In this document: positions 41,036 through 49,566 of the stretch, piece after piece
How the letters are laid out: each line of letters opens with the position of its first letter
Position numbering within the stretch: the first letter of the stretch is position 1
Assembly (NCBI GenBank): GCA_949132985.1
Contig: CASCGD010000008.1
Location: forward strand, 1-57,191
DNA length: 57,191 nt
Source of the DNA: an uncultured Lachnospiraceae bacterium
GTDB taxonomy: Bacteria > Bacillota > Clostridia > Lachnospirales > Lachnospiraceae
Reading direction: 5' to 3'
Program-made: the position numbers and the translations under genes
The notes under the pieces: generated by a model
What the model was told of the DNA's origin: nothing
The model's input: the letters and a program-made list of their open reading frames with translations, nothing else
Databases searched by the model: none

Positions 41036-43243
41036 ATGAAAAACAAATCTTTGCCGCGATCCTTAAAAATCAGTATAGTCGTAATTATTTGTCTGACAAT
41101 TTTTATATTTTCCTTCCTGGGCGTATCCATTCATAAAATGAGTGAAAATACGATTGAAGAGATCGGCATCGCTTATATGGCCGGAATGAACGAGCAGGTT
41201 TCGCTGCACTTTGAAACAATCATTGAACTCCGGCTGACCATGGCGGAGTCTATTGCACGCATTGCGACAGGTGACGGGCATTCCGGCTACGGAACGAAAG
41301 ACGAGATTGAATACGGCGCAGGAGCAAGGCATTTCTTATGCGCCGCCCTGTATTCGCCCGACGGTGACATGGAGATGATTTTCGGCGATTCCGTGGAGCC
41401 CAATCACCCGGAGCCCTTTTTAGAGAGCCTGAGGAACGGGGAGCGCAAAGCGGCTTCTGCTACCAGCAGCAACGGCGATGGCGTGATTCTATTCGGCGTT
41501 CCCTGCGAATATCCCATGTCCGACGGCAGCAACAGCCTTGCGATCGTGGTGGGACTCTCCACCAAATATATGGGCGAGGTTTTATTTCTGGATTCGGACA
41601 AATCCCTGAGCTATTCTTTTGTGGTCCGCAAAGACGGCAGCTATGTTGTCGGGAATGAGGGTGATACCCACAAAAACTATTTTGACCGGCTTTACAACAT
41701 CTTTGACGGGCAGGATGCACAGACGGATACCTCCATTAAACAGCTGAAGGCTGCCATGAACGCCGGCGAAGATTACTCCACGATCATGAAAATCAGCGGA
41801 TCACGCCGCCATATATACTGCACCAGCCTTCCCTACTGTGAGTGGTACCTGGTAACGGTTCTTCCCTTCGAAGGGCTGGACACTACTATCTCAGGCATGG
41901 AAGAACGCTGGCTCGCGATCGTCTACACAGCTTCCTTTGCGGTGGTCGCTATGCTCCTCTACATATTCTTTCGATACTTAAAGCTGTTCCGGGTTCAGGT
42001 ATCTGAATTGAAGCGTGTGAACACGGAGATGGACGCAGCCCGAAAAGCTGCCGAACGGGCGCAGCAAGAAGCGGAACAGGCCAATTCGGCAAAACAGGAA
42101 TTCCTGTCCAGTATGAGCCATGATATCCGTACCCCCATGAACGCCATCATCGGTATGACCTCCCTGGCGCTGGACAATACAAATAATCCAAAGCAGGTTC
42201 AGGATTACCTGGGTAAAATCGCTTTATCGAGCAAGCACTTGCTGGGACTGATCAACGATGTACTGGATATATCCAAGATTGAAAGCGGCAAAATGGCGCT
42301 GAATGTGGAGCCGATGTCTCTGAAAGAGGCAATGGACAGCATAATCAATATCATGCAGCCCCAGGTAACGGCCAAGAATCAGCAGTTCCATGCAACTGCC
42401 CGGGAAATTCTTTCGGAAAACGTATATTGCGACAGTGTACGGTTGAATCAGGTGCTGATCAATCTGCTGGGGAACGCCGTTAAATTCACCCCGGATAAGG
42501 GTTCTGTCCAGTTGACCATATATCAGGAAGCACTGCCAAAGTCCGGTTCCCGGATCCGCACCCACTTCCTGGTGAGTGACACGGGCATCGGCATGTCAAA
42601 GGAATATCAGAAGGTAATATTCGAATCCTTCAGCCGGGAGAACAACATCCGGGTTCAAAAGACAGAGGGTTCCGGGCTTGGCATGACGATTACCAAGTGT
42701 ATTGTGGATGCCATGGGCGGATCCATCTCTGTCCGCAGCGAGCCGGGCCAGGGCAGCGAGTTTCATGTTATGCTCGATCTGGAAAAGGCGGCTGCACCCG
42801 ATCACACGAAACCGGAGACAGCCGGCGGGTTCACAGGCACCAAAGAAACAGACGATGTGGAGCTGAAGGGAAAACGCATTTTATTGGCGGAGGACAACGA
42901 GCTTAACTGGGAAGTGGCAAGCGAACTGCTCTCCATCCTTGAGCTGGAATTGGACTGGGCTGAAAACGGAAAAATCTGTGTGGAAAAATTCGAAAAATCA
43001 CCGACCGGGTACTATGACGCGATTATTATGGACGTGCGGATGCCGGTTCTGAACGGCTATGAGGCAACAGAGGCCATCCGGGGACTGGAACGGACGGACA
43101 CAGATATTCCGATTATCGCCATGACTGCCGATGCATTTTCAGAAGATATTCAAAGGTGTCTGGCATGTGGTATGAATGACCATTTGGCAAAACCGATCGA
43201 TATTGAGACAGTTACTTACAAATTAAAAAAATATCTAAAATAA
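41036..43243 (+). CDS. Membrane hybrid sensor histidine kinase with extracellular sensor
   Basis: The 735-residue protein has transmembrane helices at about 9-32 and about 290-312 flanking a roughly 250-residue extracellular Cache-like domain. Then comes a coiled linker, HisKA His362 (SHDIRTPMNAIIGM), an ATPase domain (LLGNAVKFTP, DTGIGMS, GSGLGMTI) and a receiver with Asp666 (IIMDVRMPVLNGYEA). The start at 41036 has GGAG upstream; the ATG at 41009 has no ribosome-binding site. Its last 9 nt overlap the convergent ispD. It probably works with the preceding soluble kinase. Confidence 0.92.
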   Translation: MKNKSLPRSLKISIVVIICLTIFIFSFLGVSIHKMSENTIEEIGIAYMAGMNEQVSLHFETIIELRLTMAESIARIATGDGHSGYGTKDEIEYGAGARHFLCAALYSPDGDMEMIFGDSVEPNHPEPFLESLRNGERKAASATSSNGDGVILFGVPCEYPMSDGSNSLAIVVGLSTKYMGEVLFLDSDKSLSYSFVVRKDGSYVVGNEGDTHKNYFDRLYNIFDGQDAQTDTSIKQLKAAMNAGEDYSTIMKISGSRRHIYCTSLPYCEWYLVTVLPFEGLDTTISGMEERWLAIVYTASFAVVAMLLYIFFRYLKLFRVQVSELKRVNTEMDAARKAAERAQQEAEQANSAKQEFLSSMSHDIRTPMNAIIGMTSLALDNTNNPKQVQDYLGKIALSSKHLLGLINDVLDISKIESGKMALNVEPMSLKEAMDSIINIMQPQVTAKNQQFHATAREILSENVYCDSVRLNQVLINLLGNAVKFTPDKGSVQLTIYQEALPKSGSRIRTHFLVSDTGIGMSKEYQKVIFESFSRENNIRVQKTEGSGLGMTITKCIVDAMGGSISVRSEPGQGSEFHVMLDLEKAAAPDHTKPETAGGFTGTKETDDVELKGKRILLAEDNELNWEVASELLSILELELDWAENGKICVEKFEKSPTGYYDAIIMDVRMPVLNGYEATEAIRGLERTDTDIPIIAMTADAFSEDIQRCLACGMNDHLAKPIDIETVTYKLKKYLK

Positions 43244-44002
43244 GAGATGGCCCCGGCTGCAAAACACCTCTGCGACCTCGAGATCCTCCGGTGTTGTGAC
43301 CTTGATGTTCCGGTAAGAACCTTCGATGAGTTTGCACTTCTTCCCATATGCCAGCTCCAGCACCTGTGCATCATCGGTTAGGGGCCGGGCTGCTTCATCA
43401 GACGCCGATACTGAACCCTGAGAGATATTCATGCGGCCCGAAAGCACCTTGTCGTAGGCGTCTCGGATAAGCGGATACGAAAACGCCTGCGGCGTCTGCA
43501 CCTGCCACAGGCTCCTTCGATCGGGAGTCTCCACCGCCGTACGGTACGCATCGACAATCTTTATGGTATCCTTCACTGGCATCCCGACCACAACCGCCTG
43601 ATACGCCTTCACAGCCTCCATGGTACGCACAAGCATTGCCTGATCCACAAAGGGTCTGGCTGCGTCATGGATGAGTACATAGTCCGCGCCGCTAAGCGCC
43701 TTTAGCCCCGCCTGTACCGAATCGCAGCGCTCGCTTCCTCCGGCAACGATGGTTCGCACCTTGGAGAATCCGAAGCGCTCCACGATCTCCTTTCTGCAGT
43801 AATCCTCATGCCCCCCGGCAACAACGAGCACGATCTGTGCGACGTCACTTTCTTCAAATGCCCTAAGCGCATAGCAGATCAGCGGTTTACCGCCCAGCGG
43901 AAGATACTGCTTTGCAATTTTTTCGTTCATGCGCGAGCCGGAGCCTGCCGCCAGCACGACCGCACCAAACTCCGCTTTTCCGATATACTGCTTTTCTGCC
44001 AT
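43235..44002 (-). CDS. ispD: 2-C-methyl-D-erythritol 4-phosphate cytidylyltransferase
   Basis: IspD makes CDP-methylerythritol in the MEP isoprenoid pathway. The 255 residues show the CTP-binding loop VVLAAGSGSRMNEKIAKQYL, the VAGG-ERCDSVQAGL motif and LIHDAARPFVD, plus VGMPVKDTIK and TPQAFSY near the middle. The C-terminus (RNIKVTTPEDLEVAE) is normal for the family. It follows tsaD by 15 nt in the t6A cluster and ends overlapping the kinase gene. Start supported by GGGGAGG. Confidence 0.95.
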   Translation of the reverse strand: MAEKQYIGKAEFGAVVLAAGSGSRMNEKIAKQYLPLGGKPLICYALRAFEESDVAQIVLVVAGGHEDYCRKEIVERFGFSKVRTIVAGGSERCDSVQAGLKALSGADYVLIHDAARPFVDQAMLVRTMEAVKAYQAVVVGMPVKDTIKIVDAYRTAVETPDRRSLWQVQTPQAFSYPLIRDAYDKVLSGRMNISQGSVSASDEAARPLTDDAQVLELAYGKKCKLIEGSYRNIKVTTPEDLEVAEVFCSRGHLLF

Positions 44003-44017
44003 TTTTCCTGACCTCCC

Positions 44018-45049
44018 CTAACGCTCTCCCAGCTTCAAATTTGGAACAGCATTTAAATCCAGCCCGTCACGCCTGCCTGCAAGATATTCATAGTAGGCCG
44101 CCGCACCGATCATCGCCGCGTTATCCGTACACAAAACCGGCGAGGGATGGTAAAATGCAACGCCCTTTTTGTTACACGCCTCCTCCATCGCACTCCGCAA
44201 CGTCTGATTGGAAGCAACACCCCCCGCGATGGCAAACCGGTCCACGCCAAACTCATCTACCGCGCGCATCGCATTCTGCACCAGCACCTCTATGACCGAA
44301 TGCTGGAAGGAGGCCGCCACATCCGCCTGAACAATCTCCTCCCCCTTCATCCGCGCGCCGTTCAGATAGTTGAGCACCGCAGATTTGAGGCCGCTGAAGG
44401 AAAAGTCGTAGGAACCGTCCGCAACCTTCGGCTTCGGAAACGGAATCGCAAGCGCGTTCCCCTCCCCGGATACCTTCTCGATCTTCGGCCCGCCGGGATA
44501 GCCAAGCCCGATGGCACGCGCCACTTTATCAAAGGCTTCTCCCGCCGCATCATCCCTCGTCCGTCCGAGAATCTCATAGCGCCCGTAGTCCTGAACCTTC
44601 ACGAGATGCGTATGCCCGCCGGATACAACCAGACACAAAAACGGCGGCTCCAGCTCCTTGTTTTCAATATAATTTGCGCTGATGTGCCCCTCAATGTGAT
44701 GGACACCGATCAGCGGAAGCTTCGCGGCATACGCGATCGCCTTTGCCTCCGCCACCCCCACAAGCAGCGCACCCACAAGCCCCGGCCCGTAGGTCACGGC
44801 AACTGCGTCGATGTCTCCGAGAGTCATGTGCGCACCCTCAAGGGCCTGCGTGATGACCTGATTGATCTTTTCGATGTGCTTTCTGGAAGCGATCTCCGGC
44901 ACAACGCCGCCGTAAACCGTATGCAGTGCAATCTGTGAAAAGATTACGTTGGAGCGCACATCTCTCCCGTCCACAACCACCGCAGCAGCCGTCTCATCGC
45001 AGGAACTCTCGATCGCCAGTATTTTTACGTCACTTGTCTTTGCCACCAT
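44018..45049 (-). CDS. tsaD: tRNA threonylcarbamoyladenosine transferase subunit TsaD
   Basis: TsaD transfers the threonylcarbamoyl group to A37 of ANN-decoding tRNAs, with TsaB and TsaE, both encoded upstream in this cluster. The 343 residues carry the ASKHA start [16 protein letters not shown], the metal-binding [20 protein letters not shown], and the C-terminal [17 protein letters not shown] and [12 protein letters not shown]. The ATG lies 3 nt after the stop of the membrane-anchored protein gene, within its Shine-Dalgarno reach. Confidence 0.96.
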   Translation of the reverse strand: MVAKTSDVKILAIESSCDETAAAVVVDGRDVRSNVIFSQIALHTVYGGVVPEIASRKHIEKINQVITQALEGAHMTLGDIDAVAVTYGPGLVGALLVGVAEAKAIAYAAKLPLIGVHHIEGHISANYIENKELEPPFLCLVVSGGHTHLVKVQDYGRYEILGRTRDDAAGEAFDKVARAIGLGYPGGPKIEKVSGEGNALAIPFPKPKVADGSYDFSFSGLKSAVLNYLNGARMKGEEIVQADVAASFQHSVIEVLVQNAMRAVDEFGVDRFAIAGGVASNQTLRSAMEEACNKKGVAFYHPSPVLCTDNAAMIGAAAYYEYLAGRRDGLDLNAVPNLKLGER

Positions 45050-45052
45050 GGA

Positions 45053-45655
45053 TCAATCTCCCTCTGAGGCTGGCTTGTCGATCTGCTTAAATCCCAAAAT
45101 TTTCCAGTCGCCCTCCGCATCCTTGCGCAGCAGAAACTGCTGATAGGTACGGGTGAACTTGGGATCGGAAGCCCCCCTCATAAAATAGGAAACCTCCACA
45201 AGCGCACCGGATTCTTCATCTATGTCCACATAGTCCACATCATTGGAGCCGCATACATTTGCCTGTATAATAACCTTTCCGTCCTCCCGGTAGCTGCCAA
45301 TCTCCTCTTCGAGGCTTTGCAGATTGATTTCCTGCGGATTTTCACCCAGCAGCTCTTCGTCGTACAGCTCCCGCAGCTTTCCCCCGAGCGCCTGCATCTG
45401 CGCGTCGTTCATCTTCCCGTCGCCCGCGCCGTAGAGGCAGACAATATAACGATTGTACAGCTTCATCACCTCGCGGGGTGTAGACGGATAATTCTCTGCA
45501 ATATCGATATTGAGCAGCGTATCCATCTCGGACACTTCCGTGGTATCCTCCGCGGAACGCGGCCTGAAACGCAAAACCAAAACAAATGCGGCCACAATCA
45601 CTACCGCGATCAGAATCACTGCTACAACTCCGGCTCCACCGCTTTTTTTCTTCAT
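45053..45655 (-). CDS. Membrane-anchored protein of unknown function in the t6A cluster
   Basis: I do not recognise a named family with confidence. The 200-residue protein has KKK at the N-terminus and one hydrophobic helix (about 9-28). The soluble region of about 170 residues probably lies outside the cell: acidic helices (REVMKLYNRYIVCLYGAG), then beta-rich VIIQANVCGSNDVDYVDID and FTRTYQQFLLRKDAEGDWKI. The shape resembles NTF2-like or DUF-type extracytoplasmic domains. Its ATG overlaps the rnz stop by 4 nt, and tsaD follows 3 nt later, so expression is tied to both. Confidence 0.8.
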   Translation of the reverse strand: MKKKSGGAGVVAVILIAVVIVAAFVLVLRFRPRSAEDTTEVSEMDTLLNIDIAENYPSTPREVMKLYNRYIVCLYGAGDGKMNDAQMQALGGKLRELYDEELLGENPQEINLQSLEEEIGSYREDGKVIIQANVCGSNDVDYVDIDEESGALVEVSYFMRGASDPKFTRTYQQFLLRKDAEGDWKILGFKQIDKPASEGD

Positions 45656-46572
45656 ACCTCATCAACCTCCTCAAAATCAAGTGTGAGCATTCGCCCGTCT
45701 TTTCCCAGCGATGCGGCTGGAAAGATTTCACGAACTTTATCCATGTAATCCTCGGCGTGCAGCAGGGACGGGCTGAAATGGGTCAGCCACAGCCGGCGTA
45801 CGTGTGCATCCCGCGCTACCTGCGCCGCTTCATAAAACGTCATATGCTTATACTGCCTTGCCTTCGCAAGCTTTTCCGGCTCCGCATACATGCCCTCGCA
45901 GATCAGAAGATCCGCATTCCCCGCCGCATCCGTAAGCGACCTTGTGGGTCGGGTATCCGTGCAGTAGGTAATCTTGATGCCCTTGCGGGGAGCCCCCATC
46001 ACCAGATCCGGCGTGTATATTTTTCCCTCATACTCCACCGTCTCCCCGCGCTGCAAGCGTCCCCAGTAGTTGCGCGGAATCGGAAGCTTTTGCGCCTCCT
46101 CCAGCCGGAAACGTCCCGCGCGTCTGATCTCCACCGTGTAGCCGTAGCAGGGCACATTGTGATTCACACGGAATGCTTCGATCTCGTAACCGTTGATAGA
46201 AAAATGCCGTGCGCTGCCCTCGATCTCCAGATAACGGATCTCAAATGGCAGCTCCGGCGCAATCGTGCGCAGGGCATTCACCACACGCGCAAGCCCCTTT
46301 GGCCCGATCATCGTGAGCGGCTCCGTGCGCTCGGCATTTCCCATTGTGAGCAGCATCCCCGGCAGGCCGCTGATATGATCCGCATGATAGTGCGTAAAGC
46401 ACATGATATCGACAGGCTTTGCACTCTGCCCTGCCTTTTTCATCGCAACCTGTGTGCCCTCCCCGCAGTCGATCAAAAGACTGCTGCCGTTGTATCTGGT
46501 CAAAAGCGCGGTCAGCCACCGATAGGGCAGCGGCATCATTCCGCCGGTTCCAAGCAAGCATACATCTAACAT
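45652..46572 (-). CDS. rnz: Ribonuclease Z
   Basis: RNase Z removes 3' trailers from tRNA precursors. The 306-residue metallo-beta-lactamase fold has the main motif THYHADH (His61, His63, Asp65, His66) and LIDCGEG. Further metal-site and family motifs are FRVNHNVPCYGY, YCTDTRPT and LWLTHFSPS. The start at 46572 has GGAAGGG 6 nt upstream; the upstream in-frame start at 46602 does not. Its context with tsa genes fits a tRNA maturation cluster. Confidence 0.93.
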   Translation of the reverse strand: MLDVCLLGTGGMMPLPYRWLTALLTRYNGSSLLIDCGEGTQVAMKKAGQSAKPVDIMCFTHYHADHISGLPGMLLTMGNAERTEPLTMIGPKGLARVVNALRTIAPELPFEIRYLEIEGSARHFSINGYEIEAFRVNHNVPCYGYTVEIRRAGRFRLEEAQKLPIPRNYWGRLQRGETVEYEGKIYTPDLVMGAPRKGIKITYCTDTRPTRSLTDAAGNADLLICEGMYAEPEKLAKARQYKHMTFYEAAQVARDAHVRRLWLTHFSPSLLHAEDYMDKVREIFPAASLGKDGRMLTLDFEEVDEV

Positions 46573-46645
46573 TGATTTCCCTTCCTGAATTTTAATTACC
46601 AAATCTTACTATAAAGAAACCGTTCTGCCTTCGGCTTCACTGTCA

Positions 46646-46867
46646 CTACAAAAGCTCTGTCTGCGAATGCTTTTCAGACGCGATCACAAAGGTTCGCTTC
46701 CATTTTTCAAGACAGTCCGGACAGATATCCATCTCCTCAACAATTCCGTCCTGTGCGGACAAATAACCCCAGCTTTTCACAATGTGCAGATGGTCCTCGT
46801 AACGGCTGCCCTGACGGCTTAACTCTTTCCCACAGCAATTGCACAGTATCTGATCGTTTTTCTTCAT
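46646..46867 (-). CDS. Small zinc-ribbon-like protein of unknown function
   Basis: The 73-residue protein has CNCCGKEL (Cys9, 11, 12 region) and CPDCLEKWKR (Cys50, 53), a spacing that could bind one zinc. The centre (HIVKSWGYLSAQDG) is probably structured around it. No nucleic-acid-binding motif is recognised. The ATG is preceded by GGAGGA. It lies between rimI and rnz on the same strand, with gaps of 143 and 73 nt, so co-transcription is possible but not certain. Confidence 0.75.
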   Translation of the reverse strand: MKKNDQILCNCCGKELSRQGSRYEDHLHIVKSWGYLSAQDGIVEEMDICPDCLEKWKRTFVIASEKHSQTELL

Positions 46868-47010
46868 CTTTCATCCTCCCGAAAAGTATTTTCTGCCTCT
46901 TCTATTGTAAGGATGAATCCCACGCTTCACCATAGGGAACTACTGGCTTGCCTTCCAGTCCGCTGGGGAAGCTGTTTGTCAGGCAGCCCCCGTCAAACGC
47001 CTCCCGGTTT

Positions 47011-47523
47011 TCAGATGCTTTTGTTCATCACCCAGGCATCCTCCACGGGCCGCTCATAAAAACGCTTTCTCGTACCCGCAATCGCAAACCCGCAGCTCTC
47101 GTAGAGTTTCATCGCCGCCGTGTTAGAAACCCGCACCTCGAGCACCAGCCGGCAAATATTTGCTTCTGCCATCCGCGCCGTCAGCTCCTCCAAAAGCCGC
47201 CTCGCCACACCGCGTCTGCGGGCGTTTTCTCTGACTGCCACATTGGTGATCTCACCCTCATCAAGGCTCATACACACCCCCGCATAACCGAGCAGGGCTT
47301 TCTCCCGTGCCACAAGAAAGAGCATTTCCTCCTGACAGAGCGTTTCCATCAGGCTTTTTTTTGACCAGGGCATGGAGAAGGTCTCCGCCTCCAGCGCTGC
47401 GACCTCCCGGATATCCTCCTCCGTCATAGGGCGAATCGTCATCTGCCCGATTGACGCCGTACATCCATCTGCCGCCGCCCGCCCGACTGGTTCGTGTTCT
47501 GCCATCCCCTGCGCCTTAGCCAT
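47011..47523 (-). CDS. rimI: Ribosomal-protein-alanine N-acetyltransferase RimI-like
   Basis: A GNAT acetyltransferase of the RimI type, usually acting on the N-terminus of ribosomal protein S18. From MTIRPMTEEDIREVAALE it shows FSMPWSKKSL, GEITNVAVRENARRRGVARR for acetyl-CoA binding and LEVRVSNTAAMKLYESCGF. AGGAGG lies 7 nt before the ATG at 47523, giving 170 residues with about a 27-residue extension before the GNAT core. rimI is commonly found between tsaB and tsaD, as here. Confidence 0.88.
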   Translation of the reverse strand: MAKAQGMAEHEPVGRAAADGCTASIGQMTIRPMTEEDIREVAALEAETFSMPWSKKSLMETLCQEEMLFLVAREKALLGYAGVCMSLDEGEITNVAVRENARRRGVARRLLEELTARMAEANICRLVLEVRVSNTAAMKLYESCGFAIAGTRKRFYERPVEDAWVMNKSI

Positions 47524-47597
47524 ACGCCCGCCTCCTGTATCGCTCTGTTCACAAATTTTTACACGTATTTCCATACATGCGCTCCGGCAACGCGCCC

Positions 47598-47711
47598 ACG
47601 CCCGGACATGCGTCAGCTGCTTCGCATTTGCCCCGACATTCATCCCTCCATTCACACCCGGTCCGTGCCCCGCCCCGGACATGCAGTCAGCTGCTTCACA
47701 TGCCGACATCC
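47598..47711. repeat. Imperfect direct repeat between tsaB and rimI
   Basis: CCCGGACATGCGTCAGCTGC at about 47600 recurs with one insertion at about 47672. Each is followed by TTC-CAT and CCGACAT. The right copy overlaps the last codons of tsaB. The 172-nt gap has no other feature. Confidence 0.5.
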
Positions 47712-48421
47712 CCCGGCAGCCGCTTCGCCCGCTCCTGCTGCTCCCGCTCCGCCTGGGAGAGCCGGAGGTAATCCGGCCGGTGCGCCTCAGCGCTCACGGT
47801 CATACCCTTTTTCATATACTCGCACGCCAGCGCTGCCACCGCTCCCGCGCGCTGCTTGTTCATATGCGCAGGCGCGAACAAAAACGGCACCCTCAGATGC
47901 GCCTCCAGATACTCTCGAAACACGTGCACGCCGTCCCCCAGAAACGTAACGCCGCGCCCGAGGGCGTTCAGCTTTTCCGTAATCTCCGAAATATCCACGG
48001 CACACTGAGGCTCCAGCGTCTGCATCTTGCCGCCGTCAAAGCCGTAGATGCCGGTATAAGTCTGGCCTCTCCTAGCATCCATCAGCGGACAGACGAGGTT
48101 TTTCGCACCCCAGAGGTTGTAAGCGAGGGCATCCACGGTAGGAATCTCTATCAGGGGCACATCCAGCGCCAGCCCCAGTCCCTTTGCGGTGGCGGAGCCG
48201 ATGCGAAGCCCTGTAAAGGAGCCGGGGCCCTTTGCGACGGCAATGGCGTTCACGGTCTTTAAATCCAACTCAACCATGGATGCAACCGCATCCAGCATCG
48301 GAAGCAGCGTCTGTGAATGGGTCTTTTTATAGTTTACGGTGTACTCACCGATCAGATTGTCGTCCTCCACAAGGGCGACGCCTGCCACAAGCCCTGAGCT
48401 GTCAAGCGCTAATATTTTCAT
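47696..48421 (-). CDS. tsaB: t6A biosynthesis protein TsaB
   Basis: TsaB is the inactive ASKHA paralogue that scaffolds TsaD and TsaE in t6A synthesis. The 241 residues show ILALDSSGLVAGVAL at the N-terminus, KTHSQTLLPMLD, and the hallmark AVAKGPGSFTGLRIG. PLMDARRGQTYTGIY is also typical. The ATG follows GGATGG by 6 nt. tsaE is upstream and rimI downstream. Confidence 0.94.
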   Translation of the reverse strand: MKILALDSSGLVAGVALVEDDNLIGEYTVNYKKTHSQTLLPMLDAVASMVELDLKTVNAIAVAKGPGSFTGLRIGSATAKGLGLALDVPLIEIPTVDALAYNLWGAKNLVCPLMDARRGQTYTGIYGFDGGKMQTLEPQCAVDISEITEKLNALGRGVTFLGDGVHVFREYLEAHLRVPFLFAPAHMNKQRAGAVAALACEYMKKGMTVSAEAHRPDYLRLSQAEREQQERAKRLPGDVGM

Positions 48422-48552
48422 GGTCTACCATCCGTTCTTTTTCACAATAGTTCAGGTCAGCAGTCCTGTCAAAACTGTTACCTTTTCTCACTGCCCTCTC
48501 CGTGACCGACAACCCCTGTTTTCGAAAAGGAGCGCGCCGCCGGAACATATTC

Positions 48553-48999
48553 TTAGAAACGCCTCTCATCCGGCTTCCCTTTGCGCAGTGTAATCCTCCG
48601 GTAATCAAAGCCCTTCTTTGGCTCCTTCTCAATGAGAAGCTCCGTGCGCTGCTCTGGAAGCAGCTGTGCAATCCGCTCTGCCCACTCGATAAGACAGACA
48701 CCGTCCCCATAAAAACAGTCCTCATACCCGATCTCGTCCATCTCCTCGATATCACCGATCCGGTACACGTCAAAATGGTAAAACGGAAGTCTCCCCTCAT
48801 CGTAAACCTGGACAATCGTGAACGTCGGGCTGCTGACCGGCTCCTGAATGCCAAGCCCTTTTGCAAGCCCCTGGGCAAATACCGTCTTGCCCACACCCAG
48901 ATCGCCGCTCAATGTAAAGACCGCGCCGGGGCACGCCTGCTCGCCGAGTCCTCTTGCAAGGTCAAACGTCTCCTGCGCCGAATTTGTCTCATAAACCAT
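48553..48999 (-). CDS. tsaE: t6A biosynthesis ATPase TsaE
   Basis: TsaE is the P-loop ATPase that drives turnover of the TsaBD complex. The 148 residues have Walker A GDLGVGKT (32-39), followed by PTFTIVQVYDEGRLPFYHFD and the DxxD/E region EEMDEIGYEDCFYGDGVCLI with EWAER. The ATG follows GGAG. The 131-nt gap to tsaB (48422-48552) shows no gene. Confidence 0.94.
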   Translation of the reverse strand: MVYETNSAQETFDLARGLGEQACPGAVFTLSGDLGVGKTVFAQGLAKGLGIQEPVSSPTFTIVQVYDEGRLPFYHFDVYRIGDIEEMDEIGYEDCFYGDGVCLIEWAERIAQLLPEQRTELLIEKEPKKGFDYRRITLRKGKPDERRF

Positions 49000-49025
49000 A
49001 AGCCACTCCTGTCTCCGCCATCACA

Positions 49026-49529
49026 TCATTTTTTCATCTTAAAGCGATAACTGTCCATGTGCTCCTTCGCCAGCTCATAGAGATCATCGTAGGAATCACC
49101 CAGCTGCGCCCGCGGCACCACGTTTGCACGGATGCGCCCGCCGTAAAGCAAAACCATGCGCTTCGTACTCACGATCTTATAGAGCTGCCCCCAGGGCATC
49201 GTCACGCTTTGCTCCCCAAAGCTGGTGGTGATACCGGTCTCGTCAAATACATAATGGATAGCGTTCTGATAGACCTCCGTGTTTGCCATCTGCTTTTTCA
49301 CCTTCGACCGCAGACTGACCGGCACATACAAGAGCAGAAGCAGAGCCGCCAGCAGATACAGCACATTGTAAACCACATCCTTATCCCCCCAGGTCAGCAC
49401 TGAGATCAGCGCGATCATCACCGCCAGCACCACTGAAAGAATGCCCTGGGAATTGTGGTAAACATGGTAAAGATTAAATCGGTACATATCTTCAAATGTC
49501 ATTTTAACATCAAGCTCAATCCTTTTCAT
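49026..49529 (-). CDS. YcxB-like membrane protein
   Basis: The 167-residue protein has two adjacent hydrophobic helices (about 30-47 and about 54-73), then a soluble YcxB-type domain: HYVFDETGITTSFGEQSVTM, PWGQLYKIVSTKRMVLLYGG and VVPRAQLGD. The family has no established function. The ATG at 49529 has GAAGGAG 10 nt upstream; the in-frame TTG at 49535 is only 4 nt away. It lies between tex and tsaE on the same strand. Confidence 0.82.
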   Translation of the reverse strand: MKRIELDVKMTFEDMYRFNLYHVYHNSQGILSVVLAVMIALISVLTWGDKDVVYNVLYLLAALLLLLYVPVSLRSKVKKQMANTEVYQNAIHYVFDETGITTSFGEQSVTMPWGQLYKIVSTKRMVLLYGGRIRANVVPRAQLGDSYDDLYELAKEHMDSYRFKMKK

Positions 49530-49566
49530 ATGCAAACGGCTCCTTCAACATCTATAAAATTATAGC

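Noticed and set aside
45586..46569. A 327-codon open frame antisense to rnz
   Set aside because: Fully covered by rnz and the anchored-protein gene; no motifs or ribosome-binding site.
47524..47709. N-terminal extension of rimI into the tsaB end
   Set aside because: The extra codons resemble no domain, lie over a direct repeat, and AGGAGG points to the start at 47523.
47372..48262. A 296-codon open frame antisense to tsaB/rimI
   Set aside because: High-GC shadow of tsaB and rimI with no recognisable domain.
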